Assembly: GCA_902470765.1 (NCBI GenBank) | Contig: CABRHW010000022.1 | Span: 1 to 33,854, forward strand | Reading direction: 5' to 3' | Source: an uncultured Collinsella sp. | GTDB taxonomy: Bacteria; Actinomycetota; Coriobacteriia; Coriobacteriales; Coriobacteriaceae | DNA: 33,854 nucleotides | Shown: positions 1-8,061 of the stretch, in pieces | How positions within the stretch are numbered: the first letter of the stretch is position 1 | How the letters are laid out: each line of letters begins with the position of its first letter | Position numbers and translations under genes: made by a program | Notes under the pieces: model-generated | What the model was told of the DNA's origin: nothing | The model's input: the letters and a program-made list of their open reading frames with translations, nothing else | Databases searched by the model: none

Positions 1-19
1 CGTAGCGGGTGGTTTAAAG

Positions 20-38
20 CTGGCCGCTGCGCGGCCAG
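20..38. repeat. Short perfect hairpin at window edge
   Basis: Two 8-bp arms (20-27 and 31-38) pair perfectly around a 3-nt loop. No clear T-tract follows on either strand, although the minus-strand side has a short CTTTAAA. It may belong to a neighbouring gene outside the window. Function unknown. Confidence 0.35.
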
Positions 39-53
39 CAGACTAAAGTCTTG

Positions 54-87
54 AAACAAAAACGCCAGACGGGCAAGCCGCCTGGCG
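54..87 (-). terminator. Rho-independent terminator of the zinc-ribbon gene
   Basis: A GC-rich stem with one mismatch (63-72 with 78-87) has a 5-nt loop and is followed on the minus strand by TTTTTGTTT. It lies 26 nt past the stop codon of the gene ending at 114, so it closes that transcript. Confidence 0.85.
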
Positions 88-113
88 CTATCAGAGTGAG
101 CTATACGCCGAGT

Positions 114-1160
114 CTAATCGTAGACGCCCATTTTAAGCAGCATGAAGGTCGGGATGCCGTCACCCTGCGCGACGCGGACCGTGCAAGTCTCGGTACGGCC
201 CATGGATGCGTCCGCTTGAATTGCGGCGATGAACTGGTTCTTTGGCAGGCCGTAGGTGCTCTCGGGGATGTCGGAAGGAAGTAACATGCCGCCAGCACTG
301 TAGACCTCATAGGTGAGCTCGTAAATGTTGTCGCCAAGGTCAGTCGTGCCCGTAACGATGGCACACGGTGGGTTGTAATTTCCCTGGCCATATTCCTGTT
401 TCAGATACAAGTACCCGTCATGCGCTTCGGCCGAATCAGGAATCGCCTGCCCCTCCGGCGTTCTGTCATAAGTCATATCGGCATCGGAAAGCGTCAGACC
501 CGTCAAGCGATTGAGTTCCCTATTGATCACATCAGTCGCCACACGCTGGCTATTACCGTTGTCATAGTCGCCTTTCTCGATTCGATACGGCGCGTTGTCA
601 ATAAAATGGCACCAGATAAACTTAACCAGCTTGTATTTCTCGTCATCAGAAAGTCCGTCAGTCGAATCGAAGCCGCCCGTCTGATACCAGTCCCGATCGA
701 AGTGCTCCTCCGTAAAGTTCGACAGGAACAGGTTTGCGGCGGCATAGGTTGCCTGGTCGTTAAGGTCGACTTTTACGCTGCTGCTCGTCTGCTCGGTCTC
801 TTCCGGCTCTTCTTGCTCATCGGCAGGCTTCTCCTTGGCGCTTCCCTTGTCCTTGTGCTCGGCTGAACCCTCGTCGGACCCCAGTACCGTAATCTGCGAT
901 GAGTTGCCCTGCCCAAGCGGACCCAGCACGCCGGTCAGCGCCAGAGCGGCACCGCCGGCAACGAGCACGCCTACCACGCACATGCCGACAATCACCGCGC
1001 GCTTATGTGACTTCTTCTGCACGGGAGGCATCCCTGCCGCCGGCATCGATGCGGGCTCAGCAGGCGCGGCCGCCGGAGAAGCGGCGCCCATGCGTGCCCC
1101 GCAGTTCGTGCAAAAATCGGTTCCGTCGGGCATCTCGGATCCACACTTGGTGCAAAACAT
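114..1160 (-). CDS. Zinc-ribbon, single-span membrane protein
   Basis: 348 aa. The N-terminus has a zinc ribbon with two CxxC knuckles (Cys3/Cys6 and Cys17/Cys20; CTKCG and CTNCG). An Ala/Pro-rich stretch follows, then one hydrophobic span at about residues 58-80, an acidic Glu/Lys/Ser-rich linker (about 90-130) and a roughly 220-residue C-terminal domain that I do not recognise. The layout implies a cytoplasmic zinc ribbon and an extracytoplasmic C-terminal domain. The start at 1160 is chosen because GAGGGG lies 9 nt upstream and translation then begins directly at the zinc ribbon; a start 30 nt further upstream is possible. A TATGAT box at 1199-1204 and a 12-bp palindrome at 1227-1238 precede it, and a terminator follows. 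Many Actinobacteria and Firmicutes have such zinc-ribbon membrane proteins; the function is unknown. Confidence 0.85.
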   Translation of the reverse strand: MFCTKCGSEMPDGTDFCTNCGARMGAASPAAAPAEPASMPAAGMPPVQKKSHKRAVIVGMCVVGVLVAGGAALALTGVLGPLGQGNSSQITVLGSDEGSAEHKDKGSAKEKPADEQEEPEETEQTSSSVKVDLNDQATYAAANLFLSNFTEEHFDRDWYQTGGFDSTDGLSDDEKYKLVKFIWCHFIDNAPYRIEKGDYDNGNSQRVATDVINRELNRLTGLTLSDADMTYDRTPEGQAIPDSAEAHDGYLYLKQEYGQGNYNPPCAIVTGTTDLGDNIYELTYEVYSAGGMLLPSDIPESTYGLPKNQFIAAIQADASMGRTETCTVRVAQGDGIPTFMLLKMGVYD

Positions 1161-1198
1161 ATTCGGGCATCCCCTCACAACAAACGGCATCTGTCGCC

Positions 1199-1238
1199 AT
1201 CATATTGAGCCTTCGCAGCCCAAATGTGTTGCGCAACA
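1199..1238 (-). promoter_or_regulatory. Putative promoter with palindromic operator
   Basis: Read on the minus strand, the perfect 12-bp palindrome TGTTGCGCAACA (1227-1238) is followed 22 nt later by a TATGAT box (1199-1204). The gene start is at 1160, giving a leader of about 30 nt. The same 12-mer recurs at 10601-10612, 27 nt upstream of TATACT, ahead of the Rrf2 regulator gene. The -35 region would overlap or abut the palindrome, as expected for a regulator-binding site. The regulator is not known. Confidence 0.5.
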
Positions 1239-1278
1239 TTGGTCGCCGTCTTCGGGTGCCGGCAAAACGTGTCGGGCC

Positions 1279-1944
1279 CTACCCCGTCACGCGCACGCTG
1301 GGGCAAAGGTCTGCCAGCGGGCACTCGTCGCACTTGGGCTTGCGGGCATCGCAAATCTCGCGGCCAAAGGTAATCCACTGGTGATTGACCGACTCCCAAT
1401 ACTCGTGCGGCAAAATCTTGAGCAGATCCTGCTCGGTCTTGAGTGGCTCTTTGGCGTGCGTCTTGGGACTCAGCATCAGGCGGTGCGCGATGCGGTTGAC
1501 GTGCGTATCCACCGCGATGCCTTCTACGATGCCGTACCCCACGTTGAGCACGATGTTCGCCGTCTTGCGCCCCACGCCCGGCAGCTTTACAAGCTCCTTC
1601 ATGTCGGCCGGCACCTCGCCGCCGTAATCGGCGACGATCATCTGCGCGGCCTCCACGGCATGCTTGGCCTTACTCTTATAAAAGCCGAGTGACTTAATGG
1701 TGTCCGCCACGTCTGTCACGCTTGCTCCGGCCATGGCCTCGGGCGTGGGCCACTGGGCAAACAGTTGGGGTGTCACCTTGTTGACCTGCGCGTCGGTCGT
1801 CTGAGCCGAGAGCAGTACCGCAATGAGCAGCCTAAAGGGATTCTCGTGGTCCAAGAAGCACTCGACCGGGCCATAGCGACGGTTAAGGCGCTCGCACACC
1901 TCGATGGCGCGCTCGCGTTTGGCGGCATTGGTCTCGCGTGGCAT
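1279..1944 (-). CDS. nth: Endonuclease III (DNA glycosylase/AP lyase)
   Basis: 221 aa, a normal length. It removes oxidised pyrimidines and cleaves the abasic site in base-excision repair. The helix-hairpin-helix motif LPGVGRKTAN (121-130) carries the catalytic Lys127, and Asp146 lies in AVDTHVNR. The C-terminal [4Fe-4S] cluster motif is intact: Cys198, 205, 208 and 214 with spacing 6, 2, 5. The start at 1944 has GAGGAG at good spacing; an extension of 9 residues has no better signal. It lies between the ABC transporter gene (64 bp upstream) and the zinc-ribbon gene. The complete Fe-S motif contrasts with the second HhH glycosylase at 8994-9899. Confidence 0.95.
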   Translation of the reverse strand: MPRETNAAKRERAIEVCERLNRRYGPVECFLDHENPFRLLIAVLLSAQTTDAQVNKVTPQLFAQWPTPEAMAGASVTDVADTIKSLGFYKSKAKHAVEAAQMIVADYGGEVPADMKELVKLPGVGRKTANIVLNVGYGIVEGIAVDTHVNRIAHRLMLSPKTHAKEPLKTEQDLLKILPHEYWESVNHQWITFGREICDARKPKCDECPLADLCPSVRVTG

Positions 1945-2007
1945 AACGACTCCTCGGCTCGGCAGAAACATAACTTCACGGAAACGATTGTCCCACGTAC
2001 GGGGGCC

Positions 2008-3810
2008 TTAAGCCTCCAAAAATGCGCCGGTCTGGCGGCTCCACAGGCTTGCGTATTCGCCGCCCGCCTCGACAAGCTGCGCATGTGTGCCGTCCTCGAC
2101 AATCTCACCGTCCGCCAACACCACGATGCGGTCGAGCGCCGCCACGGTGGACAGGCGATGCGCCACCACAATGGAGGTGCGCCCGCGCATCAGGTTCTCG
2201 AGCGCCTCCTGCACCAACGCCTCGGACTCGCTGTCCAGGGCAGACGTCGCCTCGTCGAGCACCAGAATCGGCGCGTCAGTGAGAATGGCGCGGGCGATGG
2301 CCACGCGCTGGCGTTGGCCGCCCGAAAGCTTGACGCCGCGCTCGCCCACCATGGTGTCAAAGCCACAGGGCAGGCGATCGATAAATTCCAGGGCGTTGGC
2401 CAGGCGCGCAGCCTCGCGGATCCGCTCGTCGGTAGCGTCGGGGCGGCCGTAGGCGATATTCTCGCGAATGGAGCGGTGGAACAGCAGCGCCTCTTGCGGC
2501 ACGTAGGCAACCTGACGGCGCAGGCTCTGCTGCGTGCAGCGCGAGACGTCCTGGCCGTCCACGAGCACGCGGCCGCCCTGCACGTCGTCCAGGCGCAACA
2601 ACAGCTTGGTGAGCGTCGTCTTGCCCGAGCCCGATTTGCCCACCAGGCCCACGCGCTGGCCCGCCGCCACATGGAGCGTCAGGTCGTCGAACACGCTCTC
2701 GCCCGCCGCGGCATCACGGTATGCAAAGCTCAAGTTCTCAAAATCAATCGCGCCCTCGCCCACCTTGAGCTCGGGAGCGTTCTCGTCGTCTGCCACCAGA
2801 CGCGGCTCGTCCAGCACGCGCGTCGTCTCGGCCGCATCGCCGAGCGCGCGGTTGATGCGCTGCATCATGGAGCTTACGTAGTTCAGGCGCATGGTGAGGT
2901 TATAGGTGTAGGTAAAGATCATGACGAGCGAGCCGGCCGAGATGCCAAACCACGCGTTGCCGCCCGCCACGAACACACTCACCACGGCCATAGTGATGAC
3001 GATAAGACCCGAGGTCGTAAAGTTGCGCTGCATCATGGCGTGCATCGAGACCGTCTCGGCATCGCGCGCGGCACGATCGGCGGCGTCGAACAGATCGCGT
3101 TCAAAGTCCTCGCGCCCGCAAGTCTTGACGGCCAAGATGTTCGTGACCGCGTCGGACAGCACGCCCGACAGCTTGTTCTGCGCGGCGGACGTCGCGGCTG
3201 AAAGCGGCATGATGCGCTTGTACATAAGCCAGACAAACGCGATGTAGACGACCATGATGCACACTAGGATCACGGTAAACGTCGGCACCACCGGGGCGAG
3301 TGCGGCCACGGTGCAGATGACCGAGGTGATGGTGGGGATGAGCGAATACACCGTCACGTCGACCAGACCCGTGTAGCCGCTCATAAAACGGCTCGTCTGG
3401 CTCACAAGCGATCCGCCAAATCGGCTGGTGTGGAATGTCATGGATTGATTGGAGAGCGTGTCGAAGCACAAGCGCGCCAGGTGATAGTTGCCCGCGATCT
3501 CGAGCTTGTAGACGGTGTAGTCCTGCAGCTTGGAGAGAATCTGGCCTACCAGGTTAACGAGCACGAGCGCCAGAATGTAGGGGCCAAAGACCTCAAGCAC
3601 CTGGTCACCTGCCACGGGGCCGGCCTGGACGCGGTCGACGATAAGGGCCATCACGTAGGTGTTGGCAAACGTAAGCAAAAAGATGTAGCCCGCCGACGAG
3701 AACACCGAGAGAAAGACGATCAGCGGCTGCGTGCGCGTGACGTCCCAAAAACGCTGCAGCGTGCGACGCACGGTGGAGCGGCTGAGCGGGCTGGTGCTTC
3801 TCTGGGACAT
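2008..3810 (-). CDS. ABC exporter, fused membrane and ATPase domains
   Basis: 600 aa half-transporter of the ABC exporter class. The N-terminal transmembrane domain (about 30-320) has roughly six spans. The ATPase domain (about 355-600) has Walker A GKSGSGKTT (391-399), the Q-loop Gln439 in VPQEALLF, the signature LSGGQ (495-499), Walker B ILVLDE (515-520) and the H-loop His551. All catalytic residues are present, so it should be active as a homodimer or with another half-transporter. The start at 3810 follows AAAGGA by 6 nt. The substrate cannot be told from sequence; lipids, peptides and drugs are all handled by this class. No partner transporter gene is adjacent. Confidence 0.92.
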   Translation of the reverse strand: MSQRSTSPLSRSTVRRTLQRFWDVTRTQPLIVFLSVFSSAGYIFLLTFANTYVMALIVDRVQAGPVAGDQVLEVFGPYILALVLVNLVGQILSKLQDYTVYKLEIAGNYHLARLCFDTLSNQSMTFHTSRFGGSLVSQTSRFMSGYTGLVDVTVYSLIPTITSVICTVAALAPVVPTFTVILVCIMVVYIAFVWLMYKRIMPLSAATSAAQNKLSGVLSDAVTNILAVKTCGREDFERDLFDAADRAARDAETVSMHAMMQRNFTTSGLIVITMAVVSVFVAGGNAWFGISAGSLVMIFTYTYNLTMRLNYVSSMMQRINRALGDAAETTRVLDEPRLVADDENAPELKVGEGAIDFENLSFAYRDAAAGESVFDDLTLHVAAGQRVGLVGKSGSGKTTLTKLLLRLDDVQGGRVLVDGQDVSRCTQQSLRRQVAYVPQEALLFHRSIRENIAYGRPDATDERIREAARLANALEFIDRLPCGFDTMVGERGVKLSGGQRQRVAIARAILTDAPILVLDEATSALDSESEALVQEALENLMRGRTSIVVAHRLSTVAALDRIVVLADGEIVEDGTHAQLVEAGGEYASLWSRQTGAFLEA

Positions 3811-3895
3811 GGGCTTCCTTTCGCGTCTGATAGGGCGAAACGCCATTGTTGCACACTAAAGCGCACTTCAGGCAAGCGCGATGCGAAAAGCAGCG

Positions 3896-3922
3896 GGGCA
3901 CCCGCGTTTACGCCGGCGCCCC
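3896..3922 (-). terminator. Possible terminator of rmuC
   Basis: A GC-rich stem (GGGGC with GCCCC, extended by two pairs across a mismatch) lies just past the rmuC stop codon. On the minus strand it is followed by GCTGCTTTTCGC, a weak T-tract. Plausible but not strong. Confidence 0.45.
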
Positions 3923-3937
3923 ACCGTCTTGTTGCAA

Positions 3938-5293
3938 TTAGTCCTCGTCTTTTTGGTCTGCGAGCAGCTCCACGGACGTAAGCCCCAAAATCTCGTCGGC
4001 CTCCTCGGCATCTTCCAGCACGTCAATGTCCTTGAGCTTGCGCTCCATGACGTTGGTGCGCGTGGTGATGATGCCCTCGACCGTTTTGCCCGCGGTCTCG
4101 ATCTGCTGCTGGGCGCGGCGCAGCGCCTTTTGATAGCGCGGCAGCTCGGCCTTGACGGCGGAGAGCACGCGCAGCACGTCGTCGGTACGTTTTTGCAACT
4201 TAAACGTCTGATAGCTCATCTGCAGACTGTTGAGGATGGCCGCCATGGTGCTGGGACCGGCTACGTTGACGTGATAGTCGCGGCCCAGGGTCTCGATAAG
4301 CCCGGGGCGGCTGACGACCTCGGCGTACAGTCCTTCAAACGGCACGAACATGATGCCAAAGTTGGTCGTTGCCGGCACACTCAGGTACTTTTCGCAGATG
4401 TCCTTTGCCTCGCGTTTCACCATCATATCGAGCGTCTTGCGCGCTGCGGCAACGGCCTCCGCATCGCCCGACTCCTGGGCGTCGATCAGATGCTCGTACG
4501 CGTCGCCCGGGAATTTGGAATCGATCGGCAGCAGCACGGGATCGCCCTCGTCTACCGGCAGCTTGACGGCAAACTCAACGCGCTCCGAGGCACCGGGCTT
4601 GGTGGCGACGTTTTCCAGATACTGGTCGGGTGTAAGGATGTCCGCCAGAATTGCACCCAGCTGCACCTCGCCCAAAATGCCGCGCGCTTTTACATTGCCC
4701 AGCACACGCTTGAGGTCGCCTACGCCGGTGGCGATAGATTGCATATCGCCCAGGCCCTTATACACGGCCTCGAGCTGGTCGCTCACCTGCTTAAACGATG
4801 CCGACAGTCGGTCGTTGAGCGTGCGGGAGAGCTTCTCGTCCACCGTCGCGCGCATCTGATCGAGCTGCACGTTGTTGTCTTTGCGGATGGCGCCCAGCTG
4901 AGCATCGACCGTCTCGCGCACCTTGTCCAGGCGATGCTCGATGCCCTCGCGATTGGCGCCGAGCTGTTGGGCCGTCTCGCGGCGCAGGTCATCCATCCGG
5001 TCACCAGCTTGCGAGAACTCGCGTGCGATGGTCAGGTAACGTTGCTGCTCCACGGCCGCATCGGTCGTCTGCTGCTGCGCGATGGCATTGGCCGTGCGGC
5101 GGGTTTCGGCCAGCGCGACGTTCAGGGCATCGAGCGCGTTGTTGGCCTGCTCGAGTGCTGCCAGCGTTTCCGCGCCACCGTCGCCACGCTCCCGCAACTC
5201 GGCACGCAGGCTCTTGAGCTGAAGGGCGCAAGCCGCAGCAACCCCCACCGCCACCAAGGCGATCGCAACAAGCACAATATCAATAGCAGACAT
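3938..5293 (-). CDS. rmuC: RmuC-family DNA recombination protein
   Basis: 451 aa, typical for RmuC. One N-terminal hydrophobic segment (about residues 3-24) is followed by a long Ala/Gln/Glu/Arg-rich region likely to form coiled coil (about 25-150). The RmuC domain comes next, including PIDSKFPGDAY, MFVPFEGLYAEVVSRPGL and the GPSTMAAILNSLQMSYQTF stretch, which are hallmarks of the family. RmuC limits inversions at short inverted repeats in E. coli and is thought to carry a PD-(D/E)xK nuclease-like core. That link is worth noting in a window rich in inverted repeats, though it may be chance. The start at 5293 has GGAG just upstream. The HTH gene of the nucleotidyltransferase pair ends only 51 bp upstream with no obvious terminator, so readthrough is possible. 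Confidence 0.9.
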   Translation of the reverse strand: MSAIDIVLVAIALVAVGVAAACALQLKSLRAELRERGDGGAETLAALEQANNALDALNVALAETRRTANAIAQQQTTDAAVEQQRYLTIAREFSQAGDRMDDLRRETAQQLGANREGIEHRLDKVRETVDAQLGAIRKDNNVQLDQMRATVDEKLSRTLNDRLSASFKQVSDQLEAVYKGLGDMQSIATGVGDLKRVLGNVKARGILGEVQLGAILADILTPDQYLENVATKPGASERVEFAVKLPVDEGDPVLLPIDSKFPGDAYEHLIDAQESGDAEAVAAARKTLDMMVKREAKDICEKYLSVPATTNFGIMFVPFEGLYAEVVSRPGLIETLGRDYHVNVAGPSTMAAILNSLQMSYQTFKLQKRTDDVLRVLSAVKAELPRYQKALRRAQQQIETAGKTVEGIITTRTNVMERKLKDIDVLEDAEEADEILGLTSVELLADQKDED

Positions 5294-5344
5294 AATCTCC
5301 GCCCAACAAACCCAATCGAGCACCAATCAAAACCGCGATCAATC

Positions 5345-5908
5345 TTACCCCGCCACACACACCGGGCGCCCGGCCCCTTCTTGGGTGCCCCTCTCCTCCG
5401 CATATTCCATAATGCGGCGCGCCGTCTCCCTGCTCACCTTTGAGTCATCACCGGCTAAATATGCGTACACGTTTCCCTTATTCAGATTCAAATCGCGGCA
5501 GAGACCGTAGCGCGTTACACCCGATTCCTCTAGCGCTCCCAACGTTCTTTTTCGCATCAGGGCGTTGATTCTTCTGTCCGCCACTGGCTTTTCCTTCACC
5601 GCTCTATACGCGCGCCAAACGTTGGCATAACGGTTAGGGAGCTCACTTTTGGCGCATAGAGACGCCATGCCACCCGCTTGATCGTACAAGGACAAAACGC
5701 CTCGGTAACCCTCTTCCATCCACGAACCCTCGGATAAGCCCAGAACGTATTCGGCTTTACCCTGTGCCAAAGCGAGCAAAAACAGGGGCTCCGCCACGCG
5801 CGGCGCAACCGTCGTCGCTTGCTTAACCAGTTTTCTAAAACTGAGCGACTGCTGTCCGGATAGCTCTCGGCAATAGCCTTTTAAGAATCCCTCAAAGGTC
5901 AGATTCAA
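5345..5908 (-). CDS. HTH protein, partner of the nucleotidyltransferase
   Basis: 187 aa if translation starts at the TTG at 5908. That start has a near-perfect Shine-Dalgarno (AAAGGAGGT) and overlaps the upstream gene's stop by 4 nt (TTGA), so the two are almost certainly translationally coupled. The C-terminal part (about 120-172) looks like a Cro/C1-type helix-turn-helix: SGVTRYGLCRDLNLNKGNVY forms the core, followed by a Val/Arg-rich helix. The N-terminal half (1-110) is helical and I do not recognise it. A DNA-binding protein coupled to a nucleotidyltransferase suggests an autoregulating antitoxin or accessory subunit, by analogy with AbiE and MNT systems. Which partner is toxic is not shown by the sequence. 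Confidence 0.72.
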   Translation of the reverse strand: MNLTFEGFLKGYCRELSGQQSLSFRKLVKQATTVAPRVAEPLFLLALAQGKAEYVLGLSEGSWMEEGYRGVLSLYDQAGGMASLCAKSELPNRYANVWRAYRAVKEKPVADRRINALMRKRTLGALEESGVTRYGLCRDLNLNKGNVYAYLAGDDSKVSRETARRIMEYAEERGTQEGAGRPVCVAG

Positions 5909-6435
5909 CCGAGCACCTCCTTTTTGTATTGGCTGTATGCGCAGACCATCTCTTGATAACTCCGCTCCGAAGGCGACGACGCCAGCGCTTCTCCCTCGTC
6001 GAATATAAGCCGTTCGAGCAGATCCCAATCAAGTCGGTCGATAAACGCTCGGCTATGGAGGTCGACGATGTCGTTCGGACGGTAGGCATAGAGCTTCATT
6101 ACCGCCAGGTCCTCCAAGGATGGCGTAAAGTACCTGATAAAACGCGCCCCAATATCCAAGGGGATCAAACGATCTTCGTAATTGAATGGCATCTGATTAC
6201 AATATGCCACCGCCATACCATTCACCTCGGGGTATCGAGCTATGATCTCGCGGAGGCACCTGTCCGCCTCAAACACATCGATGTCATGTGTAACCGAACG
6301 ATTCGTCACATCGTTTAGCATGAAGGCGCTTCCTCCCACCAATACAACGCTCGGCCTGTCGTCTCTTGGACCTATTTCCAGCTCTGCCTCTTCGTCAATG
6401 CCCAACAGAGTCTGCTCTAAATCCTGCTTATACAT
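5905..6435 (-). CDS. DUF6036-like nucleotidyltransferase (putative toxin or antitoxin)
   Basis: 176 aa. The DNA polymerase-beta-type nucleotidyltransferase signature is clear: GGS at 34-36, then DID at 51-53 in SVTHDIDVF, which would bind the metal ions. The later LEDLAVMKLYAY and NDIVDL segments (about 108-126) match the conserved Lys and Asp region of AbiEii/DUF6036-type proteins. Proteins of this fold in toxin-antitoxin and abortive-infection systems add nucleotides to tRNA or to a partner protein. Here the nucleotidyltransferase comes first and the HTH protein second, the reverse of classic AbiEi-AbiEii. The flanking DNA is AT-rich (ATTATTATTC just upstream) compared with neighbours, which fits an acquired unit. 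ATG at 6435 follows AGGAT. Family call moderately sure; biological role inferred. Confidence 0.75.
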   Translation of the reverse strand: MYKQDLEQTLLGIDEEAELEIGPRDDRPSVVLVGGSAFMLNDVTNRSVTHDIDVFEADRCLREIIARYPEVNGMAVAYCNQMPFNYEDRLIPLDIGARFIRYFTPSLEDLAVMKLYAYRPNDIVDLHSRAFIDRLDWDLLERLIFDEGEALASSPSERSYQEMVCAYSQYKKEVLG

Positions 6436-6558
6436 AACAAATCCTATTATTATTCATCTTCAATAATACTATTCAGTCGCACGATAGGGCCCGTAAGATG
6501 CAAGGATTCCACTCGTGGCGATAATCCCTACACCCTAGAAGTCCTAATGTGACAAACG

Positions 6559-6993
6559 CTAACTCTCCCAGCCGGCGCGGATTGTTGTTATGACATCGCC
6601 TAGGCGCTGGCCGAGGGCTGACAGATGTTGGAGCACTTCGCTGGGCGAAGCACCGTTGAGGATGCAGGTGAGCGCATACGAGACCAAGAAAATCGCCGCA
6701 AGTCCTAGCGGAATGAGCACGATCATCGCCAATGTGCGCAGGCGCTGGCCCACGCGGCGACGACGCGCACGACGCTTGTCGAACGCGAGCTCCTGCGCAT
6801 ATGAATCTTGCTGTACGGAATAGGCCTCTGATGCCGATTCGCACCCGGGCACAGCTGCAGGTACAGCAGCGGGCACGACATTTTGCGCAAAGGGCTGGGC
6901 TGCCGCCCCTTGCATTTGCATCTCCATGAGTCGTTGCTGCTGACGCAGCATGCGCTCAGCTTGTTGCTGCGGAGTCTCAAGAAACAGATCCAT
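6559..6993 (-). CDS. Small single-span membrane protein, unknown
   Basis: 144 aa. The N-terminal 70 residues are Gln/Met/Ala-rich and probably cytoplasmic. A strongly basic patch, DKRRARRRR (72-80), precedes one hydrophobic segment (about 88-112) and a short C-terminal tail. The basic patch next to the membrane fits the positive-inside rule with an internal N-terminus. The start at 6993 is preceded by GGAGG with 6-nt spacing. I do not recognise a family. It lies between the nucleotidyltransferase pair and the 7429-8061 membrane protein, separated from the latter by terminators, so it probably has its own promoter. Confidence 0.65.
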   Translation of the reverse strand: MDLFLETPQQQAERMLRQQQRLMEMQMQGAAAQPFAQNVVPAAVPAAVPGCESASEAYSVQQDSYAQELAFDKRRARRRRVGQRLRTLAMIVLIPLGLAAIFLVSYALTCILNGASPSEVLQHLSALGQRLGDVITTIRAGWES

Positions 6994-7223
6994 GCTGGCC
7001 TCCAAAATCGGAGCATTCGACGCTTACGACCAGCATCCCGCACCGCCATGACCGCGACAACGCAATCGCCGGCAATAGCCACAAAGTTTCTTTTGCTCAA
7101 AAGCTGTCGAAAAGCTCAACAACTCCCCTACCAGCACTTTCTCTGAGCTTTTTTCGCCATCAATCTTTTGGACTTCCGCCTTTACGTCAACTGACCAAAA
7201 TCTAACCAAAAGCTTGACGAAAA
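6994..7223. other. Leader or promoter region without a gene
   Basis: About 230 bp between the 6559-6993 gene start and the tandem terminators of the next gene. On the minus strand a TTGACG hexamer (centred near 7187) precedes a poor -10 candidate. GAGCTTTT repeats imperfectly near 7090-7110. I see no convincing gene. Confidence 0.3.
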
Positions 7224-7246
7224 TTGTGGAGACCGGGACTCCACAA
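7224..7246 (-). terminator. Second (distal) terminator of a tandem pair
   Basis: Arms 7224-7231 and 7239-7246 form a perfect 8-bp stem with a 7-nt loop. On the minus strand the stem is followed by TTTTCG. It lies directly behind the terminator at 7245-7275, whose T-tract it shares, giving a tandem stop for the gene ending at 7429. Confidence 0.6.
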
Positions 7247-7275
7247 AAACGTGCCGCCCCAAAAAGAGGCGGCAC
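7245..7275 (-). terminator. Terminator of the 7429-8061 gene
   Basis: A perfect 8-bp stem (7251-7258 with 7268-7275) is followed on the minus strand by GTTTTTG. Its sequence is nearly the same as the terminator at 8153-8182, as part of the duplicated 3' element. Confidence 0.88.
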
Positions 7276-7287
7276 ACAATCTTTAAT

Positions 7288-7410
7288 ATCAGCTTTTCTG
7301 TAGCGAGCACGCGACGACTCAACGCCGGAGCGCAGGGCGGGGAAACCTTTGCCTCGCGCGACCCTGCGAAGCCGTGAGCGAGAGGGAAAGATTTCCCCGC
7401 CCTGCGCTCC
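7288..7410 (-). repeat. Composite 3'-UTR hairpin element, copy A
   Basis: This has a conserved linker (7288-7317), a long inverted repeat with 19-bp perfect outer arms (7327-7345 with 7392-7410), and imperfect pairing inward to about 7358/7379. The loop core (7358-7379) is identical over 22 nt to copy B at 8265-8286, and the linker matches copy B at 29 of 30 positions. The stem arms share no sequence with copy B. The element begins 18 nt after the stop codon at 7429 and runs into the terminator at 7245-7275. It is probably transcribed as the gene's 3' UTR. It could be a structured RNA or a hairpin-forming repeat; I cannot match it to a named family. Confidence 0.8.
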
Positions 7411-7428
7411 GTGGTCGGTGAGGACAGA

Positions 7429-8061
7429 CTACATGCCCGCGAGACCGCGGGCGGCGGTGGCGCACATAAACGCCAGGACCAGAATCACGAGCGAGCCGGC
7501 AATGTCGGCCAGGGCGCCCGCAAAGCGACGCTCAAACAGCCAGCTCTCAAAGTGCGGGGCGACGTTGCGCCAAACACGCCACAGCAAGATGCCCATACCG
7601 ATGACGCCTGGGATATTGAGCAGTAGGATCTCGGAGCACAAAAGACCGATCAGGTTGCCGGCGGCAAAACCAGCGTCGCCCTCGCAGTATTTGCGATAAA
7701 TCATGTACAACATGTACGCCACAAACGGCTGCAGGCACGCAGAGATAAACGTAACCACCATCGAGGGGTCCTGAGAAAAGACATCGGTGAGTTTATCGAC
7801 ACTCGTGGCGTCCTTCGAAGCTAAGAATAAACCGATAACCACAAGGGGCACCACGCCCAAAATTACCTCGACCAGAGTAAACAACTTGGCAGTCAAATCC
7901 TCACTAGCCGAATTCAAATGAGGCGCCCACTCAGGATGAGCATGCGCGCCGACTTTCTTGTCCTTCTCAGCACGATCGGCCTTTTTACCCTCGGCAACCC
8001 GACGACCAGGATCCTTGCGAGTTCCCGCCGCAGCAACCCGAGCTCGAGACTTCTTGCCCAT
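7429..8061 (-). CDS. Multi-span membrane protein, unknown
   Basis: 210 aa. The first 45 residues are very basic (MGKKSRARVA and a Lys/Arg/Asp-rich stretch) and should be cytoplasmic. Four to five hydrophobic segments follow at about 62-82, 100-122, 134-163 and 185-204. No enzyme motif is visible and I do not recognise the family. The start at 8061 is preceded by GGGGTG; an upstream GTG would overlap that site and is less likely. Behind it lies the composite hairpin element (copy A) and a tandem terminator. Confidence 0.75.
   Translation of the reverse strand: MGKKSRARVAAAGTRKDPGRRVAEGKKADRAEKDKKVGAHAHPEWAPHLNSASEDLTAKLFTLVEVILGVVPLVVIGLFLASKDATSVDKLTDVFSQDPSMVVTFISACLQPFVAYMLYMIYRKYCEGDAGFAAGNLIGLLCSEILLLNIPGVIGMGILLWRVWRNVAPHFESWLFERRFAGALADIAGSLVILVLAFMCATAARGLAGM

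Noticed and set aside
1765..3201. 478-codon open frame on the plus strand
   Set aside because: Antisense to nth and the ABC exporter; His/Ala/Arg-rich translation typical of a shadow frame.
6883..6892. TTTTGCGCAAAG as a third copy of the promoter palindrome
   Set aside because: It lies inside the 6559-6993 gene and matches only the central TTGCGCAA, so it is probably chance.
7024..7275. 83-codon minus-strand frame
   Set aside because: It starts inside the terminator of the neighbouring gene and its C-terminus is a Cys/Arg/Gly string; no RBS.
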